Assembly: GCA_003151425.1 (NCBI GenBank)
Contig: PLXO01000086.1
Span: 3,067 to 41,151, forward strand
DNA: 38,085 bases
Origin: Acetobacteraceae bacterium
GTDB lineage: Bacteria; Pseudomonadota; Alphaproteobacteria; Acetobacterales; Acetobacteraceae
Reading direction: 5' to 3'
Shown here: positions 31,618 to 38,085 of the stretch, one piece after another
How the letters are laid out: every line of letters begins with the position of its first letter
Position numbering within the stretch: the stretch's first letter is position 1
The notes under the pieces: model-generated
Seen by the model: the letters and a program-made list of their open reading frames with translations, nothing else
The model's database searches: none
What the model was told of the DNA's origin: nothing
Translations under genes and position numbers: made by a program

Positions 31618-32943
31618 TCAGCCCGATGCCGATCGACGCGCGCTTGCGTCACGCCGGTCGCGCCAGTCGAAATAGCGCATGGCGTAGGGTACGAACCACG
31701 GGTTCCCCCCATACAGCGGCACCGTGGGAAAATGCGTGCCGTCGAACACCGTGCGGCCTTCCGGCAGCCCGAGAATCTGCTGTGCGATCTTGCGGCCGAA
31801 ATACGTGCCCATAGGAACGCCTGCGAAATTGTATCCCATCCCGTACCAAATACCGTCATGGCAGCCCATATGCGGCATCATGTCGAACGTCGCTGCGCAG
31901 AGACCGGTCCATAGATGGCTCAATCGGACGCCGGCGAGCTCGGGCAGGATCCGGCTGATGATCGCGCCGAGCCGCGACGCCATCGCTTCGACCGAGTCAA
32001 GCCTGCTGCCGGTCGCGCCCCCGAACAGCAGGCGGGTCGTATCGGGGGCGGGTCGGATGTAGTCGATGTTCATGTTGGAATCGAGCACCGTCCGCCCATG
32101 TGGGATCAGGCGCCTCAGCTGCTCCTCGCCAAGCACCTCGGTCGCCGCCATGTAGGCCGTGAACGGGATCACCCGCCGTGCATGCCAGCGGAATTTCCGA
32201 GGTGTGTAGCCATTGGTGGCGACGATCACCTCGCGTGCCATGACCGGCGCGGCGCTCGTCCGTAGCCGGAACAGACGCCCGTCCGGCTCGACCGAGCGCA
32301 CCTCGGTCCGCCCACACACGATGCCGCCCGCGGCGAGGACGCGCTCCAGCAGGCCCCGGTGATACAGCCCCGGATGCAGCGACCCGAGATCCGGAATCAC
32401 CGCCCCGCCCTCGTAACGGTCCGACGCGATCTCGCCACGCTGCTCGGACTTCGGCACCATGTGGAAGTCGAATCCGATATGCTGCCTGGTGATCTCGAGC
32501 TCCTTCGCCATCCGGTCGTAATGCGCCGCCGACGTGGCGCCGATGAAGCGCCCGCAGCGAGCGATGTAACAGTCGATGCCCTCGTCCGATATCAGCGCCC
32601 GCGTCGTCTGCAGCGCCGCATCGAGCTCGCGATAGACGGCCAGGGCGGATTCGCGCCCATGTGCCTGCATCAGCTCTGGAAAGCTCTTCTTCAAAGTTCG
32701 CCCGAGATAACCGGCATTGCGCCGCGACGCGCCAAAGCCGGGATCCTCGCTGTCGAAGATGACGACCTTGCGTCCTGCCCGGAGTAACGTCAGGGCGGCC
32801 GACAGCGCGGTAAGCCCCGAGCCCACAATGGCGACGTCGACGGAGCCAGACACTCCCCCGCTCGCAACAGGCACCGGAGGCGCACGGTCCCACCAGTACG
32901 GCTGGTTCTTGAAATCGGGAGTCAGGAGATTGTTGTCCACCAT
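31618..32943 (-). CDS. FAD-dependent oxidoreductase, DAO/PuuB-like
   Basis: 441 residues. The FAD-binding Rossmann motif is DVAIVGSGLTALSAALTLLRAG (~36-57) with IFDSED closing the beta-alpha-beta. GFGASRRNAGYLG follows (the S-x-R-N-x-G pattern of gamma-glutamylputrescine oxidase-like proteins), and the C-terminal FAD contact is GYNFAGVPMGTYFG. It oxidises a C-N bond in an amine or amino acid, producing H2O2 or passing electrons on. ATG 32943. It converges on the acyl-CoA synthetase, and the Rieske oxygenase lies upstream in the same direction, separated by about 190 repeat-rich bases. Confidence 0.92.
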   Translation of the reverse strand: MVDNNLLTPDFKNQPYWWDRAPPVPVASGGVSGSVDVAIVGSGLTALSAALTLLRAGRKVVIFDSEDPGFGASRRNAGYLGRTLKKSFPELMQAHGRESALAVYRELDAALQTTRALISDEGIDCYIARCGRFIGATSAAHYDRMAKELEITRQHIGFDFHMVPKSEQRGEIASDRYEGGAVIPDLGSLHPGLYHRGLLERVLAAGGIVCGRTEVRSVEPDGRLFRLRTSAAPVMAREVIVATNGYTPRKFRWHARRVIPFTAYMAATEVLGEEQLRRLIPHGRTVLDSNMNIDYIRPAPDTTRLLFGGATGSRLDSVEAMASRLGAIISRILPELAGVRLSHLWTGLCAATFDMMPHMGCHDGIWYGMGYNFAGVPMGTYFGRKIAQQILGLPEGRTVFDGTHFPTVPLYGGNPWFVPYAMRYFDWRDRRDASARRSASG

Positions 32944-32954
32944 GTTTCCCTCTC

Positions 32955-33030
32955 GTCATGGCCGGGCTTGACCCGGCCATCCCCTTCAGCTCGGTGCCGC
33001 GACGGATGGCCGGTCAAGCACGGCCATGAC
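32955..33030. repeat. REP-like palindromic pair
   Basis: Inverted arms 32955-32982 (starting GTCATGGCCGGGCTTGACC) and 33004-33030, differing by one substitution and one indel, upstream of the DAO-type gene. Same family as 16929-17006. Confidence 0.8.
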
Positions 33031-33083
33031 GATTGTGAAAAGCTGCCAATCCACCGACCATGACGATTGTGAAAAGGTGCCAA
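33024..33083. repeat. 26-bp direct repeat
   Basis: Two copies of CCATGACGATTGTGAAAAG.TGCCAA (33024-33049 and 33058-33083) with one mismatch, 34 bases apart. The first overlaps the right arm of the palindrome above. Confidence 0.8.
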
Positions 33084-33135
33084 CCAAACTGACCCACCCC
33101 CAACGGAACCTTTCGTTTAGGCAATTTCCAGCCGT

Positions 33136-34275
33136 CTATAGCTCGATCGGCAGCCGCGCGCGAATCCAGTCGTTCATCGCGTGCACCACGTCGTCGCGCG
33201 ACGACAGCGGGCCAGGCCGGAACTTGCAGGAGCGCAGACCGCGCTGCTGCTTTTCCAGGATACCGACGTCCTCCTCGGCGACGCGCCGCCAGCGGTCGTA
33301 ATAGGCCTGCGCGCGGGTCGCGAAATCCGGCAGCGCAACGGTCTCGCGCGGAAAGCACCCGCCCAGCGACAGCACGGTCCGATCCACGGCGACCGGGCGC
33401 ACCGCCAGCCACCACATGCTGTCCTGGGCACAGGCGAACTGGGTCATCGGCTCGATCACGGTGAAGAAGGCGCCCTGCCGAGCCTGCGCCGACAGGCCGG
33501 CGATCGGCGGGAACGGTGGCACGCCGGACGTCTCGAGCATCGCGATGGAGGTGCGCGATTGCACCTGGATCGCGTGCCATTCACCGCGCGTGGGAAAGGT
33601 CACGCTCGTCTGCGCGCCTACCGTCGCGGCATGCACGAAGCCGGTATGATAGCTCTCCATCGCATTCTCGAGCAGCAGTTTCCAGTTGCAGGCGACCTCG
33701 ATCTCATCGCGCCAGGTGCAAATCATATCGCCGAAACGATGCGAGCCGAGCAGCTCCGGATAATCGCCGAGATGGGCGGCCAGATCGGGCGCGGCATCAT
33801 CGAAATTGAGAAAGATGCAGCCTTCCCAGACCGCCATGCGCACCGGCAGCAGGCCATGGGCCTCCAGCGCAAAGCCCGGCACCGCCTGCATTCCCGGCGC
33901 GGCGCGCAGCCGGCCGTCCAGCCGGTAGGTCCAGGCGTGATAAGGGCAAACGACGCTGCGCCGATTGCCGCTTCCCTCCAGCAGCAGGCAGCCGCGATGG
34001 CGGCAGGTGTTGGCGAAGGCATGCAGCCCATCGGTCTCGTCGCGCGTGAGCAGTACCGGGCCTCCCACCGTCTCGATCGCGCGGTAGTCTCCGGGCTGCG
34101 ACAGCTCCTCCGTCCGGGCGACGAAGAACCAGTTGTGCAACAAGATGTGTTCCCGCTCGAGGGCGAAGATCTCGGGTGAGACGTAGCATCGCGGCGGCAG
34201 GCCGGTGGCGCTGCCGAGCGCGCTGCCCGACCAGAGAAAAGGCGCCGGTTCGCCAGGCCGTCCCGCGCGCGTCAT
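33136..34275 (-). CDS. Rieske aromatic ring-hydroxylating oxygenase, alpha subunit
   Basis: 379 residues. The Rieske [2Fe-2S] site is Cys91-His93 (CRHRGC) and Cys110-His113 (CPYHAW). The mononuclear iron site has Glu207, His210 and His215 in ENAMESYHTGFVH, with a later Asp expected. It hydroxylates or demethylates aromatic or quaternary-amine substrates using O2 and electrons from a ferredoxin or reductase. ATG 34275. No beta subunit or reductase is adjacent; the stand-alone ferredoxin at 22009-22329 is a candidate donor. The neighbouring DAO-type oxidase hints at an N-alkyl substrate, but this is speculative. Confidence 0.93.
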   Translation of the reverse strand: MTRAGRPGEPAPFLWSGSALGSATGLPPRCYVSPEIFALEREHILLHNWFFVARTEELSQPGDYRAIETVGGPVLLTRDETDGLHAFANTCRHRGCLLLEGSGNRRSVVCPYHAWTYRLDGRLRAAPGMQAVPGFALEAHGLLPVRMAVWEGCIFLNFDDAAPDLAAHLGDYPELLGSHRFGDMICTWRDEIEVACNWKLLLENAMESYHTGFVHAATVGAQTSVTFPTRGEWHAIQVQSRTSIAMLETSGVPPFPPIAGLSAQARQGAFFTVIEPMTQFACAQDSMWWLAVRPVAVDRTVLSLGGCFPRETVALPDFATRAQAYYDRWRRVAEEDVGILEKQQRGLRSCKFRPGPLSSRDDVVHAMNDWIRARLPIEL

Positions 34276-34342
34276 ACCAGCTTCCCTACGTGTTGAGCTG
34301 AAAGGTCAGGTCAGCGCCAGCCGTCCACATGTTTGACCCCCT

Positions 34343-34969
34343 TCATGACACCAGCTTGCCGACATCGGCGGCGATCTCCGTTCCGGTCTCGTCGGTGCGG
34401 ATCGGCGCGATGAAGCGCCCGTTCGGTCCCATCAGATACAGAATGGAGCTGTGGTCCACGGAATAGTCATCCGGACCCGGCCCGGTGCGGTGTTCGGCAT
34501 AGTAGACGCGATACGCCTTCGCAACCCCGGCGATCTGCGTCGCCGAGCCGGTCAAACCCAGCAGACGCGGCGTGAAGGCAGCAGTGTACTGCTTGACCAC
34601 CGCCGGTGTGTCGCGCCGCGGATCGACGGTGATGAACAACGGCTGCAGCCGATCCGCCTTCTTGCCCAACCGGTCGAGCGCGTCCGCCACCGCATTCAGC
34701 GTGGTCGGGCAGACATCGGGACAATAGGTGTAGCCGAAATAGACCAGCATGAACTTGCCGCGGAAATCCCGGTCGGTGACGGTGTGGCCGTCGCCGTCAA
34801 CCAGGGCGAACGGGCCCCCGACCACCGGCCCACCAGCCTCGCCGTTGAGCCACAGGAAGGCGCCGGTGCCCAGCAGCAGCAGCGCGACCAACAACCCGAG
34901 GATCGCATAGGCGGGCGGGCCCGACCGGGGATTTTTGCCGCAGCCTGGTTCGTCATCCTTGGCTTGCAT
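34343..34969 (-). CDS. SCO1/SenC/PrrC-type copper chaperone
   Basis: 208 residues. One N-terminal transmembrane anchor (AYAILGLLVALLLLGTGAFLWL, ~20-41) and a periplasmic thioredoxin-like domain with the copper motif Cys83-Cys87 (YCPDVCP) and His173 (SVDHSSILYL). It supports assembly of the CuA site of cytochrome c oxidase and redox sensing. The start at 34969 is firm: AGGAGG lies at 34975-34980. Residue 10 is a Cys in the short cytoplasmic tail, not a lipobox. No oxidase genes are nearby; the adjacent genes are metabolic. Confidence 0.95.
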   Translation of the reverse strand: MQAKDDEPGCGKNPRSGPPAYAILGLLVALLLLGTGAFLWLNGEAGGPVVGGPFALVDGDGHTVTDRDFRGKFMLVYFGYTYCPDVCPTTLNAVADALDRLGKKADRLQPLFITVDPRRDTPAVVKQYTAAFTPRLLGLTGSATQIAGVAKAYRVYYAEHRTGPGPDDYSVDHSSILYLMGPNGRFIAPIRTDETGTEIAADVGKLVS

Positions 34970-35084
34970 TGTAACCTCCTTCCCCGTGGCGCCGGGGCCG
35001 TGCAGTCCTGGCGACCCAGACTCATGCGCGGAGTGCGGCAAAGCAAGGTCATGGCCCGCCGTGAAACCCGCCAGGGCATTGCCC

Positions 35085-35120
35085 CCCTTGGTCCGCTTCG
35101 CGGCCGAAGCCCGCAAGGGA
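35085..35120. repeat. Dispersed repeat core
   Basis: CCCTTGGTCCGCTTCGCGGCC followed by GAAGCCCGCAAGGGA (first 20 bases end at 35104) closely matches 29807-29843. It is self-complementary at its ends (CCCTTG/CAAGGG) and lies between the SCO and FAD genes. Confidence 0.75.
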
Positions 35121-35133
35121 GGGCGAGAAATTG

Positions 35134-36306
35134 CTACAGGATGGCGCGCTCGATCAGCGGACGCCCCTCGACCAGCCGCGCGCAGCCCAGCGGCGAGAGG
35201 TCCAGGCTGGTGTAGCCGCCCGCGGCGATCAGCTCCGCCACGCCGCGGCCGGTGGCCGGGGAGTGCTGGATGCCGTGGCCGCTGAAGCCGGTGGCGTGGA
35301 TCAGGTTCGGTGCCGCCGGGTGCGGCCCGACGATGCCGTTGTGGTCGAACAGGTTCATCTCGTAGTAGCCGGCCCAGGAACTGGCCAGCTTCAGCTCCTC
35401 CAGGGCGGGAATGCGCTCGGCCAGCACCGGCCACATCATCTCGTAAAACATCGATTCGTCGACCTCGAGCGGCGGCTCGTCGGGGTCCGGCTCGTCGGCG
35501 CCGGGGGAGCGGCAGCACAAGTAGAAGGCGCCTTCCGGGCGCATGCAGATGCCGCCGGGCTCGATGACCATCGGACAGTCTGGCAGCGGAGTGCGGCAGG
35601 CAATCACGAACACCATGCGCTTGCGCGGGCGAACCGGCAGGTCGATGCCGGCCCAGGAAGCGACGCGCGCCGACCACGGGCCGCCGGCGTTCACCGCCAC
35701 GTCGCAGGCGAGCTCCGCCCCGTCGGCGAGGCGCACCCCGGTCACAAGGTCGCCGGCACGGGCGAGGCCGACTGCATCCTTCGCCACATACGTCACGCCG
35801 AGGGCCCGCGCCTTGCGGCGGAACGCGGCGAGCAGGGCCGGGCCGTCGAACCAGCCCTCGCGCGACAGGCCGAAGCAGGCGGCGGCGACGCCATCGGTGG
35901 CGATCCAGGGGAAGCGCGCGGTGATCTCGGCCGGCGACAGCAGAGCAACGTCAGCACCCTCGGCGCACTGCACCGCGTGGTTCTCCCGCAGCGTCGGCAC
36001 GCCGGCGGCGGAGGCCATGAACAGGTAGCCGCTGTGCTTCAGGCCGAGGGCGGGGCGGTCGCCGTCAACCTCCAGACGCTCGGCGCCGGTGCTCAGGAAT
36101 TCGAAGCCGAAGCGGGACATGGCGATGTTGAGCGGGGTGGAGAATTGCTGGCGGATCGAGCTGGCGGACAGCGAGGACGACGCGATGCGGTAGGTCGGAT
36201 CGCGCTCGACCACGGTGATCTCGCCGTGGAAGGCGGGATGGCTCGCCAGGTGGTAGGCGATCGAGCTGCCGACCGCGCCGCCGCCGATGATCACGATCTT
36301 TCGCAT
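35134..36306 (-). CDS. FAD-dependent oxidoreductase, DAO family
   Basis: 390 residues from ATG 36306. The N-terminal RKIVIIGGGAVGSSIAYHLASHP is an FAD-binding GxGxxG (7-12 region), followed by VVERDPTY. SSSLSASSIRQQFS and the C-terminal HATGFSGHGIQHSPATGRGVAELI match sarcosine/dimethylglycine-oxidase-like D-amino-acid oxidase relatives. It oxidises a secondary or N-methyl amine or amino acid. The frame stays open upstream to 36423, but that part is a repeat-derived Gly/Arg/Leu-rich stretch, so MRK is preferred. It is divergent from the DUF3126 gene, with a 15-bp tandem repeat in between. Confidence 0.93.
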   Translation of the reverse strand: MRKIVIIGGGAVGSSIAYHLASHPAFHGEITVVERDPTYRIASSSLSASSIRQQFSTPLNIAMSRFGFEFLSTGAERLEVDGDRPALGLKHSGYLFMASAAGVPTLRENHAVQCAEGADVALLSPAEITARFPWIATDGVAAACFGLSREGWFDGPALLAAFRRKARALGVTYVAKDAVGLARAGDLVTGVRLADGAELACDVAVNAGGPWSARVASWAGIDLPVRPRKRMVFVIACRTPLPDCPMVIEPGGICMRPEGAFYLCCRSPGADEPDPDEPPLEVDESMFYEMMWPVLAERIPALEELKLASSWAGYYEMNLFDHNGIVGPHPAAPNLIHATGFSGHGIQHSPATGRGVAELIAAGGYTSLDLSPLGCARLVEGRPLIERAIL

Positions 36307-36307
36307 G

Positions 36308-36382
36308 CCCAATCCTTTGCGGCCCAATCCGTTGCGGACCAACCCTTCGCCGCCCAATCCATTGCGACCCCGTCCGATGCGG
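36308..36382. repeat. Five-copy 15-bp tandem repeat in a divergent promoter region
   Basis: Five 15-bp units at 36308, 36323, 36338, 36353 and 36368, consensus CCCAATCCGTTGCGG with increasing divergence to the right. They begin two bases from the ATG of the FAD enzyme and lie between divergent genes. Confidence 0.9.
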
Positions 36383-36532
36383 GGCCGAGCGCCGCCGCGC
36401 CGTGCTCTACTGCCACGCCCCATGCAGCGGCGCGACCGGTGGCCAGCGCGAGACGGGCCTGCGTCGGTATGGTCTGGTCAGCGCGCCCGCACCCGGCTAT
36501 CCGTCGCGCGACGATTGCACAAGGCGCCAACC

Positions 36533-36796
36533 ATGACCAAGACCGATATCGACCGGGTGCAGGCGTATCTGCGCCGCATCCTTGGCTCCGACCGTATCAA
36601 CGTGGTGGAGCCGCCGCGGGCGGGGTTGTCGGTGGAGATAGCGGTGAACGACGAGGTGATCGGCACCGTGCACCGCGACACCGACGACGGGGAGATCTCC
36701 TATTCGGTGCATCTGACGATCCTGGAGGAGGATCTGCCGCCGCCGCCCAAGCCGGCAGCAGCGGCGCCAGCACGGGGCGGCCGGCCGGCGCGGTAG
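36533..36796 (+). CDS. DUF3126-like small protein
   Basis: 87 residues: TDIDRVQAYLRRILGSDRINVVEPP, then VNDEVIGTVHRDTDDGEISYSVHLTILEEDL. This helix-strand layout and the D-E-x-I-G-x-x-x-x-D-x-x-D-G motif match my memory of the alphaproteobacterial DUF3126 family. A Pro/Ala-rich tail (PPPPKPAAAAPARGGRPAR) is added. No signal or membrane segment. AAGGCG precedes ATG 36533. Function unknown. Confidence 0.75.
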   Translation: MTKTDIDRVQAYLRRILGSDRINVVEPPRAGLSVEIAVNDEVIGTVHRDTDDGEISYSVHLTILEEDLPPPPKPAAAAPARGGRPAR

Positions 36797-36924
36797 TGCG
36801 GGCTCGTTGGCTGGACCTGCGTATAGTTCTGCCGCTCTTCGCGGCAGAACCCGACGCGTGGAGCTGCCGGCGTGAGGCTGAGCGGCGGCGGCACGACCCT
36901 CACCCGCGTCGCAAGGGCTCCGCG

Positions 36925-36951
36925 ACCTCTCCCGCGGCGTGCGGGAGAGGT
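36925..36951. repeat. Perfect 11-bp hairpin upstream of ureohydrolase
   Basis: ACCTCTCCCGC (36925-36935), loop GGCGT, GCGGGAGAGGT (36941-36951). It lies 36 bases before the ureohydrolase start, so it may act as a leader hairpin or terminator of the gene upstream, or be a dispersed intergenic element. Confidence 0.6.
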
Positions 36952-36986
36952 GTAATCCGAGAGGGGCTCCATCGATGGAGGCACCG

Positions 36987-37967
36987 ATGATCAAATCGCC
37001 CAGCACGTATCCGGATCTCGCGGACCCGCAGGGGCGGCCGCGCTACACCGGCATCGCGACGTTCTTTCGCACCCCGCAGGCCGACACCCTGGATGCGGTC
37101 GATATCGGCCTGATCGGCGTGCCGTACGACGGCGGCGTGACCAACCGGTCCGGCGCGCGGCACGGCCCGCGGGCGGTGCGCGAGCAGTCGAGCCTGATGC
37201 GCCGGATGAACGCGGCGACCGGCATTTCGCCCTTCGCCGGCGTGCGGGTGCGCGATCTCGGCGATTGCTGGATCGAACGTCCGTTTGCCCTGGAAGGCGC
37301 GCTCGACGAGATCGGAACGTTCTACCGGGACATCGTTGCGGCCGGCGTTATCCCGCTCAGTGTCGGCGGCGATCATTCGATCAGCCTGCCGATCCTGCGC
37401 GCGGTGGGCGCGGCGCGGCCGGTCGGCATGATCCATATCGACGCGCATTGCGACACCGGCGACGACTACCTCGGGTCGCGCTTCCACCACGGCGCGCCGT
37501 TCCGCCGCGCGGTGGAGGACGGCGTGCTGGACCCGACACGGGTGATCCAAATCGGCATCCGCGGCACCACCAACGATCCCGATATGTGGGGCTTCTCGCG
37601 CGACAGCGGCATGCGCGTGCTGGGCATGGACGAGTTCCACGACCAGGGGTGGCGCTTCGCCGCCGCCGAGGCGCGCAGGATCGCGGGGGACGGGCCGACC
37701 TATCTGTCGTTCGACATCGACAGCCTGGATCCGTCGCAGGCGCCCGGCACCGGCACTCCGGAGGCCGGCGGCATCACCGCGCTGGAGGCGCTGCGGCTGC
37801 TGCGGGACCTGCGCGGCATCGACTTCGTTGGCGGAGACCTGGTGGAGGTCGCGCCGCCGTTCGATGTGGGTGGGCTGACTGCGTTCAATGGCGCCTCGAT
37901 CCTGTTCGAGATCCTCTGCCTGCTGGTCGAGGCCCGGCAACGCCGGTGCGACAACGAGGTGCAGTAG
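36987..37967 (+). CDS. Agmatinase/ureohydrolase family enzyme
   Basis: 326 residues in the arginase/agmatinase fold with a binuclear Mn site. Ligands are His130 (VGGDHS), Asp152, His154 and Asp156 (HIDAHCDTGDD), and Asp243 and Asp245 (SFDIDSLDP). It hydrolyses a guanidino compound (agmatine, guanidinobutyrate, guanidinopropionate or similar) to an amine plus urea. RSGARHGP and SRFHHGAPFRRA are conserved substrate-side loops. ATG 36987 is chosen because TGGAGG (36976-36981) sits five bases upstream; ATG 36975 is possible. The nearby DAO-type oxidase suggests polyamine or guanidino-acid catabolism. The exact substrate cannot be assigned. Confidence 0.93.
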   Translation: MIKSPSTYPDLADPQGRPRYTGIATFFRTPQADTLDAVDIGLIGVPYDGGVTNRSGARHGPRAVREQSSLMRRMNAATGISPFAGVRVRDLGDCWIERPFALEGALDEIGTFYRDIVAAGVIPLSVGGDHSISLPILRAVGAARPVGMIHIDAHCDTGDDYLGSRFHHGAPFRRAVEDGVLDPTRVIQIGIRGTTNDPDMWGFSRDSGMRVLGMDEFHDQGWRFAAAEARRIAGDGPTYLSFDIDSLDPSQAPGTGTPEAGGITALEALRLLRDLRGIDFVGGDLVEVAPPFDVGGLTAFNGASILFEILCLLVEARQRRCDNEVQ

Positions 37968-38068
37968 CGCGCCTCCCGTCGGCTGGCATCTGTGTGAAGG
38001 AAGCAAAGGTCAGGGCGGAGCCCTGACCTTTGCTTCCTTCACACAGATGCCAGCCGACGGGAGGCGCG
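37968..38068. repeat. Perfect palindrome with 49-bp arms
   Basis: Arms 37968-38016 and 38020-38068 are exact reverse complements with a 3-base loop GGA (38017-38019). It starts on the base after the ureohydrolase stop codon. The flanks (GTGCAGTAG on the left, TTATCGCGG on the right) are not complementary, so the palindrome is bounded. A T-pair but no long T-run follows. The remaining 17 bases of the window hold nothing recognisable. Confidence 0.97.
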
Positions 38069-38085
38069 TTATCGCGGCCGGTCGG

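Noticed and set aside
34970-35677. N-terminal extension of the SCO protein
   Set aside because: The frame is open upstream but the product there is Arg/Pro-rich. The AGGAGG at 34975-34980 and the membrane anchor directly after ATG 34969 fix the start.
36925-36951. Guanidine riboswitch upstream of the ureohydrolase
   Set aside because: Only a simple 11-bp hairpin is visible, of a common intergenic-repeat type; I see no conserved riboswitch core.
35131-36990. 619-codon plus-strand frame opposite the FAD oxidoreductase
   Set aside because: It runs antisense to a clear DAO-family gene and through the 15-bp repeat and the DUF3126 gene in another frame. Composition is shadow-like.
37968-38068. 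Simple fold-back artefact as the full explanation of the palindrome
   Set aside because: The inverted repeat stops cleanly at both ends and the flanks are not complementary; a fold-back read would normally continue into the gene. It cannot be excluded without reads, so it is kept as an alternative in the finding.

Overview
High-GC (strongly G/C-ending codons) chromosomal segment that looks alphaproteobacterial. The evidence is a GroES/GroEL pair with alphaproteobacterial-type termini, a TIGR02300 (FYDLN acid) zinc-ribbon protein, a DUF3126-type small protein, a two-domain cold-shock protein with the RRGFDDDNF N-terminus, and an encapsulin/encapsulated-ferritin pair resembling that of Rhodospirillum rubrum. 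I favour Rhodospirillales/Acetobacteraceae-like, but this is inference. No rRNA, tRNA, CRISPR array, phage or complete IS was recognised.

Layout. 1-2060: 3' end of groES, groEL, and a tiny TTG-start basic protein. 2061-4540: REP-like DNA, one small hypothetical gene and two transglutaminase-like genes on the minus strand. 4735-10765: mostly small uncharacterised proteins (82-176 aa) mixed with a membrane fatty-acid-hydroxylase-like protein, a double cold-shock-domain protein and the FYDLN protein; short tandem repeats are frequent just after stop codons. 10913-22329: a catabolic block with amidase, SDR, hotdog thioesterase, LigB-LigA type extradiol dioxygenase, enoyl-CoA hydratase, TIM-barrel isomerase/epimerase, MHS-type transporter, phytanoyl-CoA-dioxygenase-like enzyme, two coupled amidohydrolase-2 proteins and a Rieske ferredoxin. 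22430-23386: a ParDE toxin-antitoxin pair abutting a truncated oligopeptide ABC ATPase. 23521-25442: a glycine-zipper lipoprotein, then an encapsulin nanocompartment operon. 25790-34275: a second catabolic block with an unknown, possibly hotdog protein, a hotdog thioesterase-TetR fusion, luciferase-like flavin oxidoreductase, VOC protein, acyl-CoA synthetase, DAO-type FAD oxidase and Rieske oxygenase. 34343-37967: SCO1/SenC copper chaperone, a second DAO-type enzyme, DUF3126 protein and an agmatinase-family ureohydrolase. The window ends in a perfect 49-bp-arm palindrome.

How it fits together. The two catabolic blocks combine ring-cleavage, Rieske, CoA-ligation, CoA-hydration and thioester-hydrolysis enzymes, so degradation of an aromatic or related acid through CoA intermediates is plausible; the substrate cannot be read from the sequence. 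The Rieske ferredoxin at 22009-22329 could feed the Rieske oxygenase at 33136-34275, but no reductase is present. The encapsulin operon is a recognisable iron-storage compartment.

Two otherwise intact genes (amidase at 11022-11024, TIM-barrel protein at 16739-16741) carry single-base frame disruptions, so sequencing error must be considered. The most unusual features are the thioesterase-TetR fusion translationally coupled to a flavin oxidoreductase, the 49-bp palindrome, and the number of unrelated 15-22 bp tandem repeats, many placed just 3' of genes.
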